Shown: one piece after another, positions 36,224-47,188 of the stretch | How positions within the stretch are numbered: position 1 is the first letter of the stretch | Layout: the number at the start of each line of letters is the position of its first letter | Assembly: GCF_004379255.2 (NCBI RefSeq) | Contig: NW_024599046.1 | Span: forward strand, 1-64,000 | Length of the DNA stretch: 64,000 nucleotides | Source of the DNA: Salvia splendens | Lineage: Eukaryota > Streptophyta > Magnoliopsida > Lamiales > Lamiaceae | Reading direction: 5' to 3' | The notes under the pieces: model-generated | Told to the model about the DNA's origin: nothing | Database searches by the model: none | The model's input: only the letters and a program-made list of their open reading frames with translations | Program-made: the position numbers and the translations under genes

Positions 36224-36923
36224 CTGTGAATGAACCACAAAAATCATGTATAGATAAGGAAGAGAACACAAACATCTAAGGTCATTTTTCCTCCCATTAA
36301 ATCATGTATGGATAATTGAGTAGTATATTTCATGTGTTTAATTTCAGCATGTGAATGAGAAACTAACCAACCTTAGCAATGGTTGCGGTTGTTGGAATCG
36401 GAGATGTGATCATTAGTTTCTAGCTCTTCCTGCAAACAAGATTGGCTTAAATTAACCCATTAATAACAGTAGTAACAAGGCTAAAATGTTATCTTGATAA
36501 CCGTACAAAATAACAGAATTCTAAGGCTCAGAGTCCTCTTTGAGGCATTTCATCAAACACTTGGGGTGCATTTCGTTTTAACTCAAAATTCACTTAAAAA
36601 CGCCAATCCCATTGGCGTGTATAACTTGGGATAATTTTTGGCCTTTTTTTCACGGCGGATGGCACGAAAAACGCCACCCGAATTGGCGTTTTTTGAAACA
36701 CGCCAGTGGGATTGGCGTTTTTCGTTCAAACGCCAACCACATCGGCGTTTTTCAACGTACATGCAATACGACGACACATACGTTGTAAAACGCCAATACG
36801 GGTGGCGTTTTCACTTAAAACACGCCAACGAGAGTGGCGTTTTTCCCATTTATGGAATAGATAACAAAACGGGTACATTTACGTAATTTTAAAGGCAAAG
36901 TAGCCTATAAACCCGATTTTCCC
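36140..36923 (-). repeat. Right long terminal inverted repeat of the Pack-type element
   Basis: Inverted copy of 34708-35493. The captured peptide-gene reading frame runs out of this arm into the spacer. Confidence 0.92.
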
Positions 36924-36931
36924 ATTATTAG

Positions 36932-37296
36932 AAGCAATTGAACAAAGGTATCAGCCTTTCAACTTTGCTGGCTCTTTTGCTCCAAATTCATCACCGCAAG
37001 TACCAATATCAGTTGAAGCAGCCGAGCCTAAGGATCGTAGCGTACCAATGTCACGTTTATTTAATTAATATCGACTCGCACTCCTTGAGGTTAGCTACTG
37101 AAATTCTCGATGCACTTGCTGATCATTTCTTTGTTGCCACTGTTCAGTAGTGATTTTGCCTTGTGTGTGCCTTCATTATTGCATCTGCCCCTTTGGATCG
37201 AGGATCGGATCTCGTACATAAAGTAGGATTGTTTGATTTCGCGCAAAAATCGTCAATCAAATCAGCTTGACATTTACTTAACAATGCAACTGCAAG
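36932..37296. other. Intergenic, possible decayed coding sequence
   Basis: The plus strand from about 36941 reads QPFNFAGSFAPNSSPQVPIS and onward to a stop near 37065, and another frame ends LATEILDALADHFFVATVQ. These look more protein-like than chance AT-rich sequence, but I recognise no family. They may be remnants of a host gene that the Pack-type element landed beside. Confidence 0.3.
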
Positions 37297-37662
37297 CAGG
37301 GGCGTAGCCACTTGAGGAGGCTAGGGTGCAAATCCCCCCCTAAAACATTTTTTTTACTATTTTCTTCTTCTATATTTGCAAAATTTTCAATTTCTTACAT
37401 AAATGCCCTCTCTCAAACTCTAAAAATTTCTTTATAAATACTCCCTCCGTCCCGGGCTACTCGCTCATTTCCTTTTCGGCTCGGAGATTAAGGAATGAGT
37501 GTATAGGAAAGTCAAAAATGACGGCTGTAGGTGAAATTTTTTACTAAAAATGGAAAGAGTGCAAGTAACTTGGGACTCCCAAAAAGGAAATAATGCGAGT
37601 AGTGCGGGACGGAGGGAGTATAATTTTACCCCTTCTGAATTGAATTCTTAGATCCGCCCCTG
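37297..37662. mobile_element. hAT MITE with a nested Stowaway-like MITE
   Basis: Ends CAGGGGCGTAGCCAC and, inverted, GATCCGCCCCTG. Flanks ACTGCAAG (37289-37296) and ACTGCAAT (37663-37670) match at seven of eight bases, giving an 8-bp target duplication. The inner 37441-37618 is a separate insertion. Confidence 0.85.
37441..37618. mobile_element. Stowaway-like MITE nested in the hAT MITE
   Basis: Perfect ends CTCCCTCCGTCCCG and, inverted, CGGGACGGAGGGAG, with TA on both sides; about 178 bp with a self-complementary interior. Confidence 0.9.
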
Positions 37663-37670
37663 ACTGCAAT

Positions 37671-39066
37671 TGCAACAAATATTGTTACAAAATAAGTAAA
37701 ACATTCTTCTACTGCTATTCATTGCTGTTATTTTCTTTCTCTTTCTTTTCAAGTTCAATTTTTGTGTTTTAGTGTGATTTCAAATGATCATCTTATAATA
37801 GCGAATATTGTAGAAACCATAAATGTAATTTCCATGAAATAAACTATGTGCAGATTTATATTATTCATAGGGAATTCTAAAATTAATGTGTTTTGTCATT
37901 TTGAGGCGAATAGAAAGAGGTAGGGAAAAGTAATAGTAATTTGCAAATAAAATAGTTATAATATTTAGTCCAAATCGTATTTCTTGTCAGAGTCATTACT
38001 TCCATAAGTTAAGGCTTGAAGAAAAGATGAAATGGAATTTTTATCGAAGAAATTGGATATTTGATCGTTTATACAAAAAATACATCAATCGATTAAACGT
38101 GTGTTAACTGATATTTCAAATCTTTCACTTATGTGTGTCTAAACCATCAAATTGCCTAATAAAAAACTTGCTCTAGCCTAATTAATATTATTAGCTAGAT
38201 TGTTTTTTCTAAAAGCTATAATTCATACGTATGTTATTATTATAGCAAAACTAATCATAAGTTTGTTAAACATGGATCAAGACTTTGATAAAGAAAAAGA
38301 TTGCGCGCATTGTAAACGAATAAACGATGGCTAGAATCTGATTGATTGTACAGATATTGAATAATTGATACACGATATTGTTCACCCTTATATAGATGAT
38401 GGCATACCTTTTACAATGGGAAGAATAATCTCACTACAATGTAAAATATTCTTATGTATCTTTTGTGATATTTGATGCAATTTTCTTCCTTGTTTAACAC
38501 TCCATCTCTAGTTGACTAACGTAATTTCCGCTACTTATCTTGCTAAGAACACTCGGGACAAATTAGCCAAAATTATAACCCAAATAGCTCGTACTTGAAT
38601 ACCCAATTACTACTAGAACGGATTAGCCAAAGTCCAAGTAAATTGGCTCCATTGACGTCCCTAAATAAATTTATGATTCTCGCATGTATTCAAAAATTAA
38701 CATAACTGAAAATAATTTGATTGACAATAATACATAATTATTTATTAATTTAAGATATCATGTTACATTACTGAGTAGAGATAGTAATCGGATCAACTCA
38801 GTAGATTTCGGACTAACTCCAATCGGATGCGGATTGATCGGATTACAATTTTATAGGGTTAAAAATTTACAAGCCTAATCTAAACGTTTGGGTTTTGAAT
38901 TAGCACAGCATACTAATAAGGCTAAAAACAATTGATTAAAATTACCTTACTTATTTATTAATCTTAAATATTTATAAGTATTTCTTATATACTACTCTCT
39001 CCGTCTCAGTTTACCATTTTTCGGTGGGATTTTAGGAGTCTCGGTTGGAATATTTCATAAATGGTA
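37671..39066. other. Intergenic with transposon scraps
   Basis: No gene. The stretch 38575-38675 ends ATTGACGTCCCTAA and carries words like the end of the TAGGGATGTCAAT hAT family. A MITE-like end CTCTCTCCGTCTCAGTTTACC is at about 38995. Otherwise plain AT-rich DNA. Confidence 0.45.
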
Positions 39067-39303
39067 CTCCCTCCGTTCCTTGTTAATAAATGCATTTCTT
39101 TTCGGCACGGAGTTTAAGAATAATGTGTTAAATGGATGGTGGAAAAAGTAAGAGAGAATAAAGTAAGAGAGAATAAAGTAAGAGAGATGGAGAGAGAATA
39201 AAGTCAAAGTGAGAATTACTTTTTATCAAAAATAGAAATGACTCAATTAATTTGGAACTTCTCAAAATAGAAAAATGGCTCTATTAACATGGAACGGAGG
39301 GAG
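39067..39303. mobile_element. Stowaway-like MITE
   Basis: Ends CTCCCTCCGTTCCTTGTTAA and, inverted, TTAACATGGAACGGAGGGAG, with TA on both sides. Contains TTTCTTTTCGGCACGGAG, shared with 33781-34034. Confidence 0.88.
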
Positions 39304-39563
39304 TACTATATGCCCCCACATTCCACTAATCCTTTTTTACTAAATTTTCTTAAAACTCGTGCGAACTCAAATGTGACTCCTAAAATGAGACGGATGAAGT
39401 ATATATACATTTACACACTAACAAAATCAACATTGGAAATAAAAATATACTGTACAGAATATTTAGTCGAAATAAAAAGTTGAAAAATGAAAATACGAGG
39501 AAGATATACGAAAAAGTATAAAATTTGAAAGAAAACAATGAAATATACCCATCTTTTTAAGCA

Positions 39564-39626
<63 letters not shown>

Positions 39627-39808
39627 TGTATTTTTCTTTTTGTGTTTTTAGTTTGGGACATTTATAAAATTGAGTCTATCTTTAACATAAGAAGATATAT
39701 TTTTCGAAAAGAAAATAAGAATGGGAATGTGGGTGAATGATTTAAAAGAAAGAATAGACATGATAGATATCAAATGAAAAATAAGCAAAAAAAATAAATA
39801 TTACAATA
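39304..39808. other. Intergenic with TA microsatellite
   Basis: Between two MITEs. Only the (TA)n run at 39567-39620 stands out. Confidence 0.5.
39567..39620. repeat. (TA)n microsatellite
   Basis: About 27 uninterrupted AT units. Confidence 0.95.
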
Positions 39809-40307
39809 CTCCCTCCGTCTTAACATTTTTCTATTTTAGTTTGTCCCACAAAATTTAGCATATTTCACTTTTTACCATTTTGGTAGTGGACTACACATTC
39901 AAGTAACTCATTCTCACTCATTTTATTATAAAACTAATACCTCATCTGTCCCATAAAAATATGGGTATTTCCATTTATGTAAAGTTGTCCCCAACTCCTT
40001 ACTCTTACATATCAATTTATTTACAACTTATACCACTATGACCCACTATTACAACTCATTAAACACTAATAATAATATGAGTCTCATTATCCACTAACAC
40101 TACTTTAACTACCATTCTCCTTCTCTTTTACTTTACCAATTGTGCCTTAATTTTCGTATCATTTCAATTGACCATATTTTTATGGGACAGGAGAAGTATA
40201 TAAAAGTAGGACCCACATTCCACTAACTTTTTCAACCCACTTTCCAATACATTTCTTAAAACCCGTGCTCGGTCAAAGTGTGATAAATTTTATGGGACGG
40301 GGTGAGT
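39809..40307. mobile_element. Stowaway-like MITE interrupted by a second MITE
   Basis: Left end CTCCCTCCGTCTTAACA, right end, inverted, TTTTATGGGACGGGGTGAG. The middle is occupied by another complete MITE at 39940-40196. Confidence 0.65.
39940..40196. mobile_element. Nested Stowaway-like MITE
   Basis: Ends CCTCATCTGTCCCATAAAAA and, inverted, TTTTTATGGGACAGGAGAAG, with TA on both sides. Interior similar to 19001-19251. Confidence 0.75.
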
Positions 40308-40789
40308 GTTTTTTTTATGCAGCCTAGCCCTATAGCCTGGCGGGTTGAACTGCTTAACCCGTGACCCGTCAATCTGAATGAGCTGGCCCTATTAACTCGA
40401 TTTTTAGTCTTAAATTTTCAACCTCAATCCTATAATTTTAACGGACTTATTGATCAGCCCATCAGGTTCGGGTTGAACTGACATTAGTGCCATCTAATTT
40501 CTATATTCTAATAATAATATTTATTCTTAATTCTGCTGATATAGACCAGTTCTTAATTTACTCATTTTTTCTCTTCACCTCTCTTACTTTAACAATTTCT
40601 TATTAAAATACGTGCCGTATACAAATGAGACTAGTTTCATGGTCGGGAGAGTATTTGAGATTTAAATAGTGGAAAAAATAAATAAAGATCATAACAAAGT
40701 TATGATTCAAAATTGCTACCTTCAATTAAAAACGTCACCCTAATCTAAAGCGTTTACAGTTAGGATTCTATTAAATGTGAATATAACTA
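40308..40789. other. Intergenic with decayed hAT-type repeat
   Basis: About 40320-40495 carries GGGTTGAACTG and AACCCGTGACCCG words like the TAGGGATGTCAAT hAT family. No gene is seen. Confidence 0.4.
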
Positions 40790-40970
40790 ATAGGCCCACA
40801 AAACCCAATGCACAATGCACTTCTAGGGTTTTCCATGCTGCCTCCTATAAATATGCCTTCTCCCTCCCTATCCCCAGATCTCATCACAATTTTCATTGTA
40901 AAAAAAAGTCTTGTGATTCATAGCCTTCCTCATAGGAGTTTTGTGATGCAAATTCCTCAACTAGACAAGG
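40790..40970 (+). promoter_or_regulatory. Orphan housekeeping-type promoter and leader exon
   Basis: In order on the plus strand: TAGGCCCA (about 40791, site II/UP1-like), TAGGGTTTT (about 40825, telo-box), CTATAAATA (about 40846, TATA box), a CT-rich leader, then ATGCAAATTCCTCAACTAGACAAG followed by GTAATG, a good splice donor (about 40970). Site II plus telo-box is typical of plant genes for ribosomal proteins, other growth genes and snoRNAs. I find no matching coding exon downstream before the ELM2 gene, so its transcript is unknown. It could also serve as a distal promoter of that gene. Confidence 0.45.
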
Positions 40971-41301
40971 TAATGATTGTTGATCTTTAATTTTCTTTAA
41001 TTTTTTATGCATAGAATGCTCCATCAAAAAAGTTGTTTGGGTTTTTCTTGGTGTATTGGATAATTAAATTTGTATTTATGATTTAAAGTTGTCGAAATTG
41101 ATTTGATCCTCCAATAATATTTACTTTCCCCTTTCGCAATTAAAGGTCTCATATTTTTTTCATTCGTTCTTCAGTAAATATCTCATTTTATTTTTACTAT
41201 CGATATAAATTTCGTTAACTCATTCTTCTTACATTTTATTACAAAATCAATATATAAAAATGACACACATTACACTAATTTTTTCTACCCACATTTTATT
41301 A
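40971..41301. other. Sequence downstream of the orphan promoter, no exon seen
   Basis: AT-rich, intron-like, with a MITE-like half (TTTTACTATCGATATAAATTT region). No RNA gene or coding exon was recognised. Confidence 0.4.
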
Positions 41302-41554
41302 CTCCCCCGTCTAATAAAAATATGGGCATTTGAAACGAAACGAGAATTAATACACAATTGGTAAAGTAAGAGATGTGAGTAGAAGGGTAGTTAATGTTAG
41401 TAGATAGTGGAACCTACATTATATTTAGTGTTTATTGATTTTAATGTTGGGCTATAGTGGTATAAGTTGTAAATAAATTAATTTATATGTCTAATGAGTT
41501 ATAGACAAACTTTCCATAAATGAAAGTGCCTATATTTTTATGGGACGGATGAAG
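41302..41554. mobile_element. Stowaway-like MITE
   Basis: Ends CTCCCCCGTCTAATAAAAAT and, inverted, ATTTTTATGGGACGGATGAAG, with TA on both sides. Confidence 0.8.
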
Positions 41555-42229
41555 TATAACATGTGTCGGGACATGAAGTATTTTTTTCATGATAAATAAA
41601 ATTAGTGTATTAGTAGTATTTGTTTTTACTATAATTTCTCAACTATACTATGTCCATAGAAATAGAGACTATGACACAAATTTGAATATGTAATTGGTAA
41701 AGTACGATAGAGATACAAAGATAAAGGGATTGAATATTGGTTTTGAGTAATGAAGCTGATCTTATAAAAGAAAAAAAAAAACTTTTCAAAAATAAAATTG
41801 GTCTAACATTGTTGACGGGCTAACAAAAAAACACTTTTTGTTGAAGGACGATCGAACATATTTTTACTATGGTATAAATTAAATGACATTAGGTTAAATT
41901 TTTTATCTCCTTTGCTTAAGACTAAAGCCGAAAGTTAGTCGTATAATTTCCATAAACAAATATTCTTTCGTCCTTCGTTAAAAGTCTTAGTTTATCATTT
42001 TATTTTGTGAATTGCGCCTCACTTAACTGAGTACACTCATATTTTATTATAAAATTTATTTATGAAAATGAGTTTCATATTGTACTATATTTTTCCTGCA
42101 ATCTTTTTTATATTTTTAAAAATTCGTGTTGATCTAAATGAGACTTCTAATGCCGGACAAATAGAGTAGAAACTACTTTGGTGGATGACCCAAAATGAAA
42201 AATAAGATTATTTTTCATAGACAGAGGCA
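41555..42229. other. Intergenic, no gene seen
   Basis: AT-rich. Resembles MITE interior in places (TTAGTTTATCATTTTATTTTG near 41988) but no paired ends were found. Confidence 0.4.
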
Positions 42230-42453
42230 CTCCTTCCGTGTCATTGTAGTTTAGTCATAGTCATTTTATGTTTGTCTCTTTGTAATTGAGTCTTTTTCTT
42301 TTTTGGCAAAAACAACTCCTCTCTCTTACCTTTTTATTTATTCATCTCTCTATTTTATTCTACTTTAATCTACGTTCTGTACCCTTAAAACACTTATTAC
42401 AATTTTCTTAAATCCTGTACCCAAATTTCTTTCACGGAGGGACAATGGAGAAG
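42230..42453. mobile_element. Stowaway-like MITE, decayed
   Basis: Left end CTCCTTCCGTGTCATTGTAG, right end, inverted, CACGGAGGGACAATGGAGAAG, then TA. Confidence 0.55.
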
Positions 42454-42590
42454 TATATAATCAGCAATATATTTTGACTTTTATTTATTTATAATTATAA
42501 ATATTTCATGATAAGACCACTTTCTTTCTTACCACTAATTGCACAATCCATCCCAAAAGTTTAAATTTTCAAATAAATTTGAAATCAGTT

Positions 42591-42620
42591 AAAACAAAAC
42601 AAAACAAAACAAAACAAAAC
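42591..42620. repeat. (AAAAC)n microsatellite
   Basis: Six consecutive AAAAC units. Confidence 0.95.
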
Positions 42621-42759
42621 ATAGTGAATATCAAACGTTCTAAATTGAAGTTCAAATCCTCATACCATACCTTGGGAAAACAAGATCATTGATATTCCCA
42701 AATCCTAATGCCTTTTCTGATTTCAAATTTTAAATTCTGGAAAAACCATGGCAAAATTA

Positions 42760-45467
42760 CATTTGACAGTTTCTCTGGTTTCCTATTGAATTCCTTTTAT
42801 ACCAGCGCTTCTCTTTGCTGCTCTGCATAAAGTTGAAGACTGCAGTGCTTGTCATTTATCGCAAGGTAACTTTTTGCTCCCATAGAATATATAAATTTCC
42901 AATCTTTCGTCATATTTGCTGATTTATTTGGTATATGGAGATCTCTTCAATTTTAATTTTAGAGTCTAGAAGAATTTCCCTGGTGAATTTTAATCGTTTC
43001 CCCCCTTTTTTTTCTTCTTTTTGTGGTATTTGGTTATTAAGTGTTGATGATATGGCTTCATTGGTTGGATATTAAGTTTGGCATATCCATTTGTTGTGAT
43101 CTTCCTCATTTTTTCCCTAGTTAAGGTGCTTGTTAGTTATAGATTCAAAACCAATTTAAGATATTTTGATGAGATACTTTTGGGTCATGGGGTACATGGC
43201 TTCAGGTTTAAATGAAATAAGCATTGGTGTTTTGAAGCTCCACTTCTTTGGAACAAAGGATAATAATCTTAGAGCTTTTATATGTTTGCATAAGCTCTTC
43301 TAACAAGCTTGTTTACATTGATTGATGTAATAATAATGAATCATTAAGTTGTTCAACATACTTATGATAGTTACTATCGATGTGAGTTCAAGATGGTATA
43401 GTTTTGAACCTTCTGGGGAATCAAAACATAAGTTTCTTGAATACACTTATGAAAGAGAAAAGGATGCAAATTGTGTTAAAGAAAGAGATAATAAAGTAGA
43501 AGAGAAGAAAAAGTAAAAGAGAAAATGTGTTATTTGTTACCATATATGGAAATGACTGAACTATGATGGAACTTTCCAAAATGGAGAAACGACTCAACTA
43601 TTGTGGAATGGAGGGAGTACATAATATGTTTAGTTCCACATATATCGTGCACAAAGTTTGTGCGCTATATGTAAAATTTGTTAGAGTGTAGTTTAATTTG
43701 CACATCAAATAGGTGAGGGAGGGTGGTACCCAAAGATTCAAAGATAGTGATTAAAGTTATGTGAGAGATGGTCTAACAAGTCAAGGTGCATCACATGGTA
43801 GATATACCCCCGCCAAAACACAACCGAATAGTATCAAAATATAATTGTTGTGCCTAGGTTTGAGTTTTGATTGATTCATGCAATGGTCTCATGAGTTTTT
43901 ATGTTTTAGATGTATGCGTACTATGTGTATCAAAATTGGGATGGGGATTTCTATTTAAGTAAAAAACTAGAGCATACAAATTTGACATGGAAATGGGTTG
44001 TTGGTGAATATCAAGATACAGTTGTGCCCAGCTTTGAGGTTGGATAACTTGGATTAGATTTTGACCCATGACATTGTCTCATTAATTTTTATGCATTAGA
44101 TGTATAAATACTATGTGTATCTATCATTGGTATAAGGATTTACTGAGTATTATGTACGAGAACATACAAATTAGACATGAAAATGAATCGTTACCGAACG
44201 AATGGAAAACTAAAAGTTGTAGAGAAACAAATTGAATAGCATTATAGAAATTGTTCTTTCTTTTGTAAAGTAGGGGAGTTGTAAGCATATGACCTAGGTA
44301 CAGGTTATAGCTCACGTGGTTTGCATTGTAAACGGTTCTTACTATCATAGTTGCAAACGATATAGATCATTAGTAGTCTTTAAGAACTATCATAATTGCA
44401 AACAATATAGATGATTAGAAGTCTTGAATGTGGTACCGGTGATTTAGATATTATTATTCCAATAATCTTTAATCATCTTTATAGATGATTAGAATCTTGA
44501 TTGTGAGCCTATGATGCATTCCCTTTGTCTTAAGGAAGATGTCACACTTTCCTTTTTTTTAAATTGTCCCACAAAAGAGCACATTTCCTTCTTTGGAAAA
44601 AGTAAATCAATATATCCAACTTGACTTTTCCTATCTTCATTATTACTCCAATTACCTTTTCTTTCTCACAATAATATATTAAAAAATAAATCATTTCTCC
44701 ACTTAACATAATAAATAATACTCCATCCGTCCCATAGAAATAGGTCATTTAGGGTTGGCACGAGTTTTAATACATACCCCCTTCGTCCCAGAAAGTTTGT
44801 TACACTTCTTTTCTGCACTCAATTTTTGTAAAAAAAATAATAAATAGTTATAGTTGAGGAGGGTAAAGTAAGAGATAATAATATAGAGGAAAATCTTAAC
44901 TAAGTTATACTCTCTCTTACTTTACACTCTCTCCACTCTAACTATTTATTATTATTTTTACAAAACGAGTGCAGAAAAAGTGTGACAAACTTTAAGGAAC
45001 AGAGAGAGTAATTTGTAAAGTAAGAGAGGGGGAGAAAAAGTTGTTGAAATTGCATAGGGATGGTGGGGCCCATAAATGATAAGGTAATTCTGTTTTTTTG
45101 TTCTGATATTGATAATTCTTCTTTTTTTCCTTTTTTCAGTTACAACTCACACACCTCACGCTTGTGCGTATATGGTGTTAGTTGAAGAGAAGCGTCCTAC
45201 CAATTGTTGTGCGCACATAATTTTTGGGTATGAGATATTTTGACATATTTATAGAGATTTTAGTTGCCAATTTATCTTCCAACACGCCCTTTCTTAGCTA
45301 TCAAATATAGGCATAGGCTTTGATCTTGTATCTTGAAGCAACTAGCCTAATGAACATGTTCCTTGGAATTATGTGCTGAAATTTCTTTTTTGTTTTCTTT
45401 TATTGGAATAAGTATCTTCATATAATTTCGCACCATCTAGCCTCGTTAAAAGAAGTTGGTCTCACGA
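42760..45467 (+). promoter_or_regulatory. 5' leader and long leader intron of the ELM2 gene
   Basis: A leader exon ending at 42865 (ATCGCAAG|GTAACT) and an acceptor at 45137-45139 (TTTTTTCAG) imply a 2.27-kb intron in the 5' UTR. A second small leader intron (donor about 45230, GGTATGAG; acceptor about 45440, CATCTAG) is possible. MITE debris and the palindromic MITE 44777-45008 lie inside the intron. A right MITE end (AATGGAGGGAGTA) is at about 43605. Confidence 0.5.
44777..45008. mobile_element. Palindromic Stowaway-like MITE in the leader intron
   Basis: Ends CCCCTTCGTCCCAGAAAGTT and, inverted, AACTTTAAGGAACAGAGAGAG, between TA dinucleotides. The two halves are complementary almost to the centre (e.g. 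ACTATTTATTATTATTTTTAC against its inverse), so it would fold into a hairpin of about 100 bp. Confidence 0.75.
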
Positions 45468-46271
45468 ATGAAATTGTCGAAGACCTCAAGCAATCCTGAT
45501 AGAAAACAACCTATAGATTGGCTCTCCTTCATCAATGATGACCATGCTAAGTTGGCAATTCCGGTTGGACCTCGATTCCAAGTAGACATTCCATCTTGGA
45601 ATCCCCCATCCTCAAAGAGTCGCATAACTATTGGTGAAACGGAGTCGAATGATGAAAATAAGTGGTTGGACTCGATAATATGGCCGCCGAAAGGAAGAAG
45701 CCAAAATGTGTACCATGATAGGGTCGGAAGAGGAAGACCTCAAGATTGTTTATGTGCATTTCCTGGGTCTATAGAGTGCGTTAGACAACACGTGTCAGCC
45801 AAAAGGTTCCAATTAAAGGTCGAACTTGGCCCCGTCTTTTGGAAATGGAGGTTTGATGTCATGGGAGAAGATGTCTCCAAGCTATGGAATCAGGAGGAAC
45901 AGAGGAAATTTAATGATATCGTGAAAAAGAATCTTACATCTCATGATACAAGCTTCGTGGAGGCCGCCTCACGATGTTTGCCATGCCATAGCAAAGGAAG
46001 CATCATTAGCTACTATTTGAACGTGTACATCCCAAGGCGGATAGGTGTTCAAACTAGGTCGAGTTGCAATATCGTCGACACAGATGATGATAACAACAAT
46101 GATGATGAGGAAGATAATAATGGCGATGATGATGATTTTGTCAATGATGGTGAGGACGTCATGCATCCCAAGGGGTCGCTTAAGAGGTTACATGCTGGCT
46201 TTACTTCCTCCACTCGTAAATATATGAAGATCGCGTTTGACCTCATGCCGGTGAGTTCTTCTGCCTCTTAG
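45468..46271 (+). CDS. ELM2-domain nuclear protein
   Basis: Intact 267-residue frame starting at ATG 45468 (MKLSKTSSNP). An in-frame TTG 12 bp upstream is not a likely start. The central region IPVGPRFQVDIPSW...WLDSIIWPP...GRGRPQDCLC matches the ELM2 region of plant proteins often annotated as ARID or ELM2/Myb-like. It is followed by a SANT-like helical part (VSKLWNQEEQRKFNDIVKKN and FVEAASRCLP, then ISYYLNVYIPRR). An acidic Asp/Asn-rich run (about residues 203-224) and a basic tail follow. ELM2-SANT proteins act in chromatin complexes with histone deacetylases in animals; the plant role is inferred. The protein lacks an ARID domain. The coding part is one exon; the gene seems to have a spliced leader. 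Confidence 0.85.
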   Translation: MKLSKTSSNPDRKQPIDWLSFINDDHAKLAIPVGPRFQVDIPSWNPPSSKSRITIGETESNDENKWLDSIIWPPKGRSQNVYHDRVGRGRPQDCLCAFPGSIECVRQHVSAKRFQLKVELGPVFWKWRFDVMGEDVSKLWNQEEQRKFNDIVKKNLTSHDTSFVEAASRCLPCHSKGSIISYYLNVYIPRRIGVQTRSSCNIVDTDDDNNNDDEEDNNGDDDDFVNDGEDVMHPKGSLKRLHAGFTSSTRKYMKIAFDLMPVSSSAS

Positions 46272-47110
46272 TCTAGATATTACATATCATAATCGATTCT
46301 GCGGTAATGAACTAAAGTTTTTTGGGATTGAATACAAGGAGAGCAGCAGCTCTGTATCTTGATCCTTTAAAATGTGATTCGTGAATGTATTATACTTGGT
46401 TGAAGTTTATGTCTAGGACAGGGTAGATCTATGGTGTCTACCATGATCAAGTGGCAAAAGTTGAGGTTTAAATGTTTTTGATATGAAGCTTAAATGAGTT
46501 CATTTCTTACCTTTTAATCAAGTTTTGATTCACGTTAATTATATTTCAACTCTATTATCCATGCACCTGACTTGTGTTTGTTTATCCATTTTATTTCGTC
46601 ATTAAGAGTAAATTTTTTAAAATGAATTCTTTTCATTGAGAGAATTGGTTTAGAGCATGCATGTGCTCCTATCCTTTTCCATTCACAGTTTATAAGAAGA
46701 ACTGTCACTTTTATTTAGACTGAAGTTTAGATCTGGTCCTAAAATATATGGTCGTTTTATAAATACAAATTCGGTTAAGAATATTATTTTTGGTACTTTC
46801 ATGTCCTTCACTTGTCGATTTGATCAGTTATGGAATCACAGAAGGCTGGCGGTCAACTCGTTTTGTACTCAATTAATATACCAGTCCACTTAATTAGGCA
46901 CTTAAGCATTGTTAGCTAATTATTTTAATTTATTTTCATATTTTGAAATCAAAATTTTTTATAGTAATTGAAATAATAAGTACACATGATTAAAGTACTT
47001 ATATATAATTAATTGAAATAATAAGTACACATGATTAAGTACTTATATATAATTAATTACTTATTTCAATTCTATTTTCAATTAATTAGAATAAAAATCC
47101 AAGTTTCATA
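46272..47110. other. ELM2 gene 3' flank, no other gene seen
   Basis: Probable 3' UTR, then AT-rich sequence. A 50-bp direct repeat (GAAATAATAAGTACACATGATTAA...) occurs at about 46970 and 47022. Confidence 0.5.
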
Positions 47111-47188
47111 CCTCCTCCATCCATAAAAATAGGGACTTTATGGATAGAATAAAACCAAATAGGGACTTTATGGATAGAATAGGTTTTA
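47111..47188. mobile_element. Left part of a MITE split by a Harbinger insertion
   Basis: Begins CCTCCTCCATCCATAAAAAT. It contains TTTATGGATAGAATAGG, which resumes right of the Harbinger element (about 48649-48835). The Harbinger element therefore inserted into this MITE. Confidence 0.6.

Larger units (their letters stand above)
34708..36923. mobile_element. Pack-type element with about 785-bp inverted arms and captured host gene pieces
   Basis: 2216 bp flanked by ATTATTAG on both sides (34700-34707, 36924-36931). Arms 34708-35493 and 36140-36923 are almost identical inverted copies; the spacer is about 646 bp. There is no transposase. Each arm holds a cluster of short ACGCCA-N-TGGCGT palindromes, a PPR-like scrap (QVFDEMPQRG) and part of a GOLVEN/RGF-type peptide gene. 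The complete end of that gene lies partly in the right arm and partly in the spacer. Outermost bases are AGAGAAAATCGGG on the left and GGGAAAATCGGG when the right end is inverted. An 8-bp duplication fits hAT; very long TIRs and gene capture fit Mutator-like elements. I leave the superfamily open. Confidence 0.8.
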
